NCBI GenBank assembly: GCA_019022495.1
Contig: JAFEKR010000001.1
Location: 6,944,001-7,008,000, forward strand
DNA length: 64,000 bases
Origin: Epichloe hybrida
Taxonomy: Eukaryota > Ascomycota > Sordariomycetes > Hypocreales > Clavicipitaceae
Reading direction: 5' to 3'
Shown here piece by piece: positions 57,003 to 64,000 of the stretch (position 1 is its first letter; each line of letters begins with the position of its first letter). Position numbers and translations under genes: made by a program. Below the pieces are notes generated by a model that was not told the origin of the DNA, ran no database searches, and saw only the letters and a program-made list of their open reading frames with translations.

Positions 57003-58049
57003 CAGAGCTTTGCATGTAGTGTAGTATTTGTAGTATTTTGACTTTTACTGTAGTATGTAGTGTAGTAGATTTTAGTGTAGTATAGTATGTAGTGTAGTGT
57101 AGTATTTACTACACTACACTATAAATACTATAAATGTAGTATTAGTAAAAAAAAAAGTGGGGTATTATATAGTCTTATAATATTCCTTAGATTTTTCTTA
57201 TTTAAGTTAATATAAGCTATTTATTTTATTATAATTTAGTTATTTAGTTATAAATTTATAAAGTTTTACCTTACTTAGAAAATTAGCTATAATTAAGGCT
57301 ATAGGGTATCTATAGAATGAATTATAAAATATTTAGAATCTCTGATTTTTATTATATATATTGGATATTTCTATTATAAATATATTATTTTATCTAATAT
57401 TAATATTCTATTATTTCTTAAATTTGCTTTTTTATTATAAAAGTACCCTATATATATCTTTAGAAATAGTACTAAATAATATATTAAAAATTAAAATAAA
57501 TATATTAAAAATTTATAAAAGATATTTTAAATAGCTAATGAATTTCTTTATAATATATAAAAGCCTTAGTATAATAGATAATTTATTAGAATTAATATAT
57601 AATTTTTATAATTTCTTAATACTTTTTAAAAAATTATTACTTAAATACTAATAGTTTATTACTAGAGAATTTACTAAGTATTAATAATAAAGGAAAAAAT
57701 ACTTATATAAAGTTACTAATATAATTCTAAAAAATAGCTTTATATAATATAAAAGCTTTGAAATTAATAACTTATTATATAATATTATATTCTATTTTTA
57801 AATTTAGAATTTAAATATAATAAATTTATAACTTATTTTATATTATCTAATATAAGATAAATATAGTATAATTAGTATTATATAGTTATAAGACACTTAT
57901 ACTATTAAAAATTAATACTTTTTTAATAAAAGCTTATTTTTTATAAATTAAAATAAATTATTTCTAAGTAAAATTTGTAGAAAAAGTAACAAATTAGCTA
58001 TATTTATATAATATAAAAGCTATAGGTATACTATTCTTAATTTTTAAAG

Positions 58050-58260
58050 TAAATATAAAAAGTGGGTCTTTTGTGGGTCTTTTGTGGGTCCCCTTTCGTT
58101 TAATTGGTTCAATTAGACTGTTTAGTCAATTGCGTCATTTATGACCCACTTACTTAGCTAAGCGAAAAAATTTTTAAGGAGGGGTATTCCCCCGCTTTCT
58201 CTTTTCTTTCTTTCTTTTCTCTTCTCTTTTTACCTTAGTAAATCAGAAAAAAACGTTTAG
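58050..58260 (+). promoter_or_regulatory. Putative transposase upstream region with GTGGGTC repeats
   Basis: An unusually GC-containing patch in the element. It has three tandem copies of a GTGGGTCTTTT-like unit (about 58062-58095), whose reverse complement GACCCACTT occurs at about 58143-58151, then a pyrimidine-rich run (CTTTCTTTCTTTTCTC, about 58195-58230) just upstream of the coding region. It looks like promoter sequence spared from mutation; inference only. Confidence 0.45.
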
Positions 58261-58429
58261 AAAAACCCATACATAGTAAAGCTAGTTACATCCATTTACT
58301 CTTGTTTTTGCAATCTTTTTACACCTTAAATAAGTTACAAAACCCCTAAAAAACAAAAATCAGAAAAAATCAGAAAAAATCAGAAAATCAGAAAAATCAG
58401 AAAAAAATCGGAATTTAACCCAGACTCTT

Positions 58430-60669
58430 CCTCTTGCATCTTAGATAATAATTCTGAGTCTTCTAGCCAAGTTAAAGCTAGTAGACTTCTAGGATTATAC
58501 GAAAAAGCCCCTAAAAATCAACCTAGCTATCAGTTTGCTTTAAAAGCATATATTTTCACTCATAATTTATTTAATTTTCAGTTATCTGAAATTAAATATA
58601 ATAAAGAGAGAGAAGTTATATGCTTTTGTACACAAGATAGCTGCTCTAATAGCTTTAAATGTAAAGCTAAGCGATTTCAAGCTTCTAATGGTGTTAGCCA
58701 CTATAAAGCTAAACATCCTGAGGTTGCAACTTCTAAATTAGAAGAAAAAAAACCTTTTAAGGTTACTTGTAAGTATTTAATTCTATTTATTTACTATTAT
58801 TTCCTTTTACTAACTATTTCTTAGTACCTAAAATCCAACAAGATTCACCACCTAATACACAAGCCTCTTTAACCTCTTATTTTCCTATAAAAAGGCCTTG
58901 AAATAATACGATTATTAAGGAATTTTCATCTGAAAAGGCTATTACTCTAGTTATTAAGTTTATACTAGAGAATAATATTCCTTTTACTATTATAAATAGT
59001 AAATCCTTTAAGGAATTACTAGAATATTATTCTAGGTAAGTATTCCTTTGATTTTATTAAGAGATAAAAGCTAATCTTAATACTAGGAATAATAATCTAG
59101 CTTCCTTACTAAACTATCGAATAATTACACATAGAATTAATTCTATGTATAATTCCTCTAAGCATCAGATTGTTTAGCAAATCCAATATCAGTTACAATA
59201 TCAAGGTCTTATATCTATTCAGTTAGATATTTGGACTTCTATAAATTCTAAGTCTTACTTAGGAGTTATAACAAGTTGGATTAGCCCTACTTTTAAGCTT
59301 AAATATAAGCTTATAGGTAAGATTCCCCTTTTCTAATTAATTTTACTCTTATTTATTAATATTATAACTTATAGGCTTTGAATATCTATTAAATTCTCAT
59401 ACTAGGGCTTATATTTATCGATGCTTTAATAATCTTATTAGAGATTATAGTTTAGAGCCTAAGTATATCCTTAGGTAAGTTATTAGTCTTATATTAATAT
59501 ATTCTATTAGGAATCTAAATAGTAGCTAACTTTTTATAGTTTTACTAGGGATAATGGCTCTAATATTAATACTTTTATAACTTCTTATATTAGTAAGAAT
59601 TATAATAGTATTATTCATAAGCCATATAATATCCAATGTATTGCACATGTTTTTAACATTGTTACAAAGGATATTATCACTAAATTCATAAAATCAACCT
59701 CTTTAAAGGAAAATCTAGAATCCTATAGAAATAGTGAATATCTTTACTATTCTACTAAGGATATCTCTTCTATTAAAGAGAAGGAAGACTTTAAGGAATT
59801 TAAATGCTTAGCAAATGGTAAGTAATTTATTATAATTCTTATAATAAGTTTTACTAATAATTTAATAGGTTTACTAGGCAAAGTTAAAAGACTTGCTATT
59901 CTTATTAAGAATAACCAAGGATTATATAAACTTTAGCTAAAATCTTTACAAAAGGCAAAAAAAGAAGGCTATATTGCTAAGAATTGTAATATTACAAGAA
60001 TTCCTCTAGGTAAGTTATTCTTATTATATTATTTACTATATTAGACTTAATACTAATCCCTTTATATTTATAGCTAATGAAACAAGGTGGAATTTAACCT
60101 ATAAGATAATTAATACTTCCTTAGAGCTTAAGGAAGCTATTATTCTTCTTAATAGGGAAACTAATATAGCTGCTATGAAAGATGCTATGCCTATGGCTTA
60201 AGAATAGGCAGATTTAGCAACTTTAAGTGCTATATTAGAGATTTTCTATGAACCTACTATTATACTTCAAAGCCAGAAGTATAATACTTTAGGTTTAGTC
60301 CCACTTTTTATCATTAGGATATATAAATATCTTATTAATATAAAAGAGAACCAAGAGGCTTATATTCGTCAGGTATTTACTCTTTAGTTCCCTTTTCCCC
60401 TTTATTTATTATATATTAACTAATTAGTATTATAGAAGGTTTATAATCCTCGAGGCAAGGTCTTTATAGCCTCTATAAATAAAGGCTTAGATAAACTAGG
60501 TAATTATTTTCCACAAGATATAGATAATAATTACTACTATTATAAGCCTTATTTATATGCTATGCTACTAGATCCTAGGCTTAATCTTGTTACTATACAA
60601 GATAGGCTTAACTTACAAGCAAGGACTAGAATAAGGCTATTAGAAGACTTACAAAAAGAATATGATTCG

Positions 60670-60706
<37 letters not shown>

Positions 60707-61368
60707 TAATAGATTTACTAGGATTTTACCTACCTATAAAGAGAATCAGGCTAATCAAAGCCTAGGCTCTGAAAATTCAGAGTTAGAAAATACCTGATTT
60801 CAAGTGGAAATTGGAGGGCCTAGTTAGCCTAGGACTTTTAATAATCCAAGGCCTAAACTAGCTTCTAAGCTATATAAAGGTTTATTTATGAATGAGAGAG
60901 ACAAATCAATTCAAAAAACTAGAAAAAACGAAATCTCTACCTTTACTAAGCTAGAAGCTAAAGAAGATAAGGTAAGCTAGACTTCCCTAATATTCTATTA
61001 ATTTACTAACATTATTATAGGAAGATATCTTTAAATGGTGGGAAGATAACCTTAAATCTTTCCCTATTTTAAGTATAATTGCTAGAAAGTATCTAGCTAT
61101 TCCTGCTACTTCTGGTGCTATTGAAAGTGCTTTTAATACTAGAGGGAATATTATTACAAAAAGAAGAACTTCCTTAAAGCATTTTACTATTAAGGAATTA
61201 ATTCTTTTAAAGAATTGGCAAAAGGAGGATAATATTATGGTTAAGCAATATTCAGAGCTTTATGATTACTTTAGCTCTCTATTAGAGGAATCTCAACATT
61301 CCTCTGAGAATATCTCTAAAGATTCTTCTAATGAATCTTCAGAAGATATTTATTCTAACTCAGAATAA
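58430..61368 (+). pseudogene. hAT transposase gene, intron-containing, with several stops
   Basis: The joined frames give, in order: an acidic Ser-rich start (LDNNSESSSQVKASR), a BED-type zinc-binding segment (VICFCTQDSC, FKCKAKRFQASNGVSHYKAKHP), the RNase H-like region with SIQLDIWTSINSKSYLGVI (first catalytic Asp area), FTRDNGSNINTFI (second Asp area), IQCIAHVFNIV, KWNLTYKII-like ETRWNLTY, and the C-terminal dimerisation domain KWWEDNLKSFPILSIIARKY, LAIPATSGAIESAFNTRGN. It ends at TAA 61366-61368. Stops inside include TGA 58899-58901 and TAG near 59176 and 59934, all explained by C-to-T or G-to-A changes at Gln/Trp codons. Introns of about 50-60 nt with GTAAGT/TAG separate the blocks. No in-frame ATG was found at the start; ATA now stands where one may have been. 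Confidence 0.75.
60670..60711. repeat. TTA trinucleotide repeat within the transposase intron
   Basis: About 13 TTA units next to the donor GTAAG at 60670. Lies between coding blocks of the transposase. Confidence 0.8.
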
Positions 61369-61429
61369 GTGTATAATAGGGGTTTTTTCCTAGTTTAGTC
61401 TAGTTTTCCCCTAATATACTTTTTTAAAC

Positions 61430-61720
61430 ATTATTACTATTATTACTATTATTACTATTATTACTATTATTACTATTATTACTATTATTACTATTATTAC
61501 TATTATTACTATTATTACTATTATTACTATTATTACTATTATTACTATTATTTTACTTTTATTATTATTTTATTATTACTATTATTACTATTATTACTAT
61601 TATTACTATTATTACTATTATTACTATTATTACTATTATTACTATTATTACTATTATTACTATTATTACTATTATTACTATTATTACTATTATTACTATT
61701 ATTACTATTATTACTATACT
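61430..61720. repeat. ATTATTACT 9-bp satellite array
   Basis: Two blocks (about 61430-61552 and 61570-61718) of the same 9-bp unit, separated by an imperfect 20-bp TTTTATTATTATTTT-like spacer. About 13 and 16 copies. Internal to the hAT element, 3' of the transposase. Confidence 0.9.
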
Positions 61721-61920
61721 TTTATTATTATTTTTAAAAATATAAAAGAGAAAACATTTTTATATTTTTAATATTTTTAAAAACCTTAAAATACTAAGTT
61801 ATTAAAAACTATAGCTTTTTCTATAGTAATTTCCTTATACTTACTTATATTTATATTTAAGTTATTTATTTACTATTTTATTTTTATTAAACTTTAACAC
61901 TTATAATATTATAAAGTATT

Positions 61921-62122
61921 ATTAGCTAGTATAAGCTATTATAAGCTATTATTAGCTAGTATAAGCTAGTATAAGCTATTATAAGCTATTATAAGCTATT
62001 ATTAGCTAGTATAAGCTAGTATAAGCTATTATAAGCTATTATAAGCTATTATAAGCTATTATAAGCTATTATAAGCTATTATAAGCTATTATAAGCTATT
62101 ATAAGCTATTATAAGCTATTAT
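61921..62122. repeat. ATAAGCTATT 10-bp satellite array
   Basis: About 20 copies of a 10-bp unit, alternating between ATAAGCTATT and ATTAGCTAGT or ATAAGCTAGT variants in the first half and uniform in the second half. Internal to the hAT element. Confidence 0.9.
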
Positions 62123-62285
62123 ATTACTAAATATAACAAAATACTACAAATACTACAAAATACTACAAATACTACATGTAGTAGAAAAATCTCCTTATAG
62201 TGTAGTATGTAGTGTAGTGTAGGATGTAGTGTAGTGTAGTATGTAGTGTAGTGTAGTATGTAGTGTAGTGTAGTACAAAGCTCTG

Positions 62286-63800
62286 ACTATAGGTATAAAT
62301 ATATTATATATAACTAAGACTTTACTTATAATAAGACCCCTTACCTCTTATACTAAAGCTATAGTAATACTAAAGTAAATTACTTAGTTAGAAAAACTCT
62401 AAAAACTATAAGAGTAAAAATAAAAGCTTATTAACCTTATTAAGTATAGTTTAGGAGAAGTATAAGGGAAAACCTAGTAAAAAGCTAGTACTTTATTAAG
62501 TAATAGTAGCTAAGAAGTTAAAGTTAAGAATATTACTAAGCTTTAATACCTTATAAACCTATAAAGGTATAAGATATAAATAAATAACCTAAACTATACT
62601 TTTAATAAGGTAAAGAAAAAATACTAATATAATTACTAAAAGATTCTCTTTATACTTAACTATATATATACTAACTATAGGGTAAGATAGGATAAATACC
62701 TTAATAAATAATAGACTAATAACTAGGATAATCTTAAGGATAACTAGGATATATTTTAAACCTAGATATTTATATTACTTAGGGACTTTATAAACTATAA
62801 TACTTAAATAGCTATATAGCTTAAGAATATAAAGTAATATAAGAGCTAAAGCCTTATTAAATTTAGTATTTTCCTAGATTTACTAGAGATATACTTAGAA
62901 AGAGCCTTAGAAAAGTCCTATACCTTTATATTCTTTATAAAATTACTCCCTAAGCTATAAGACTAGATTAACTTATATACTTTTATTACTAGGAAAATAT
63001 AAGAGAAGGTTATATAACTTACCTAGTAATTTTAAGAGGCTATACTAAAAAGTAAGTAAAAGCCTAAGTATTTAGAAAATAAAGGCTTATATAAGAATCC
63101 CTAATATTATAGAAATAACTTACCCTAGGGTTATAGGCCTTATAAGGACTAAAGAAATAAGGAATAGGAAAGGGGCCTAGTTACTTACTTAAATAATAGT
63201 AAAGTTAAGGATAAAAGATAATATTATAACTATAATAGCTTAAACTACCTTATAAATAAGTATAGTAAGCTAAGGAAAAAGCCCTAAGATAGCTAAGGAA
63301 ACTTCTAGAGGTAAAAGTAAAGGCCCTTACCTTTACCTTAAATACTAAGGTACTAATTAAGTATTAATTTTATATACTAGCTACTATTTATAAGTATAAA
63401 GATATTAAAATAGTAGTAAATCTAAATAGCTATACTAAGCTTAACCTTATTAGTGTTAATTTTATAAAGAATTATAAGCTTAATAAGGCTAAGGCTATAG
63501 TACTTATTCTCTAGGTAATAAGAGCCCTTATAGTCCCTTAATACAGTATTTATAAGGTACTTATTATAATTAAAGACTTTAGAGAAAAAGAGAAGTACTT
63601 TAAGTTACTATATATAGCTATAAATAAAGACTTAAAAGTAAAGGGAAGTCTTATTTTAATTAGAATATATATACTTACTAAAGAATATATATATCTTTAT
63701 TTATACTTATAAGAGTAGTAGTTTAAGAAAAAGAAAATAGCCTTTTTACTTATAACTCCCTATAAGTTTATAAAGGTAATGTATAATAAAACTATTATAA
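62286..63800 (+). mobile_element. Second gypsy copy, right part
   Basis: Continues the repeat left at 57002. It aligns colinearly with about 52800-54290 (for example CTATACTAAAGAGTAAGTAAAA versus CTATACTAAAAAGTAAGTAAAA, and TATAATAAAACTATTATA in both). Homology ends near 63800. It encodes the gag and protease-like part only, broken by stops. Confidence 0.7.
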
Positions 63801-64000
63801 ATCCTATACTATCTTTTATCTTAACTAATTTTTTTAAAATTCCTTAATATAAAATTACTTTTTTACTTATACTCTTTAGTATCCTATTTAATTAGATTAT
63901 ATTCTCCTAATCCTTTTTTAATAATAATTTTAGATAAATTATTAAAGACTATATACTTATATTAAATAGCGCTTATATAACTAATTACTAGTTATCTTAT
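63801..64000 (-). mobile_element. Inverted fragment of sequence present at about 56490-56670
   Basis: The last 200 bases are the reverse complement of the stretch before the second gypsy copy: AGATTATATTCTCCTAATCC here pairs with the end of that region, and the window's final ATAACTAATTACTAGTTATC matches it in reverse. The element thus continues in opposite orientation beyond the window. Confidence 0.7.

Larger units (their letters stand above)
57003..62285 (+). mobile_element. hAT-superfamily DNA transposon, 5283 bp, nested in the gypsy copy
   Basis: Ends are CAGAGCTTTG and its reverse complement CAAAGCTCTG, bracketed by the 8-bp duplication ACTATAGG. Both subterminal regions are built from GTAGTGTAGT/ACTACACTAC repeats (about 57018-57130 and 62140-62275), probably transposase-binding arrays. 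A BED-like/hAT transposase gene with introns and several stops lies at about 58430-61368. A 9-bp ATTATTACT satellite (61430-61720) and a 10-bp ATAAGCTATT satellite (about 61921-62122) fill the 3' end. Decay is light compared with the host gypsy copy. Confidence 0.9.

Noticed and set aside
61430..61720. A CRISPR-like array from the regular ATTATTACT repeats
   Set aside because: There are no unique spacers; it is a simple satellite in a eukaryotic transposon.

Overview
The window is about 64 kb of filamentous ascomycete nuclear DNA. The evidence is short GT-AG introns (roughly 55-135 nt) with CTAAC/CTGAC-type branch sites, an STE3-type pheromone receptor, a Zn(2)Cys(6) regulator, a DUF6604 protein, and a large AT-rich block of transposons carrying repeat-induced point mutation (RIP)-like decay. 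Gene content suggests Sordariomycetes, perhaps Hypocreales; that is inference, not proof.

From 1 to about 50.3 kb the DNA is ordinary gene space with both strands used. In order: STE3 receptor (858-2583, +); a coiled-coil protein of unknown role (3342-4743, -), divergent from CMS1-like (4850-5845, +); a Ser/Thr-rich cell-surface protein (6385-8702, +); an aminoglycoside phosphotransferase (APH)-like kinase (9131-10675, -); a broken APH-like pseudokinase (11388-12658, +); NOP6-like (14203-15219, +); Rac GTPase with an in-frame TGA (16307-17389, -); a small DUF6914-like protein (18775-19416, -); a repeat-rich 3 kb gap with a Tc1/mariner-type MITE; CENP-T (22498-24349, +) convergent with SURF1/Shy1 (24414-25584, -); a UBX protein (26162-27760, +); a MIX17/CHCHD2-like protein (28209-28781, -); LRP1/Rrp47 (29417-30193, -); a Zn(2)Cys(6) factor (30649-32845, -); cytosolic isoleucyl-tRNA synthetase with a 6-nt microexon (34063-37675, +); Ohr/OsmC (38193-38762, -); DUF6604 (39776-42310, +); FtsJ-like methyltransferase (42594-43780, -); MFS transporter (44266-45981, -); RRM/Gly-Met-rich RNA-binding protein with a GC-AG intron (47124-48356, +); SET methyltransferase (48662-49879, -). 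Several genes serve ribosome or RNA metabolism (CMS1, NOP6, LRP1, IleRS) or mitochondria (SURF1, MIX17, Ohr), but they are separate transcription units and I see no biosynthetic cluster.

From about 51.2 kb to the end the sequence is very AT-rich transposon debris. A decayed Ty3/gypsy element (about 52.46-56.67 kb, readable gag/protease/RT) is followed by a second partial copy that is split by a 5283-bp hAT transposon (57003-62285). The hAT has 10-bp terminal inverted repeats and a perfect 8-bp target duplication. The last 200 bases are an inverted copy of sequence near 56.5-56.7 kb. The hAT is much less mutated than its host element, so it arrived later.

The observations most worth checking are the single in-frame TGA in an otherwise intact Rac gene, the hAT element with its subterminal repeat arrays, the IleRS microexon and possible paralogue status, and the MITE and foldback pair at 21.35-21.88 kb. 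I found no clearly new multi-gene system.
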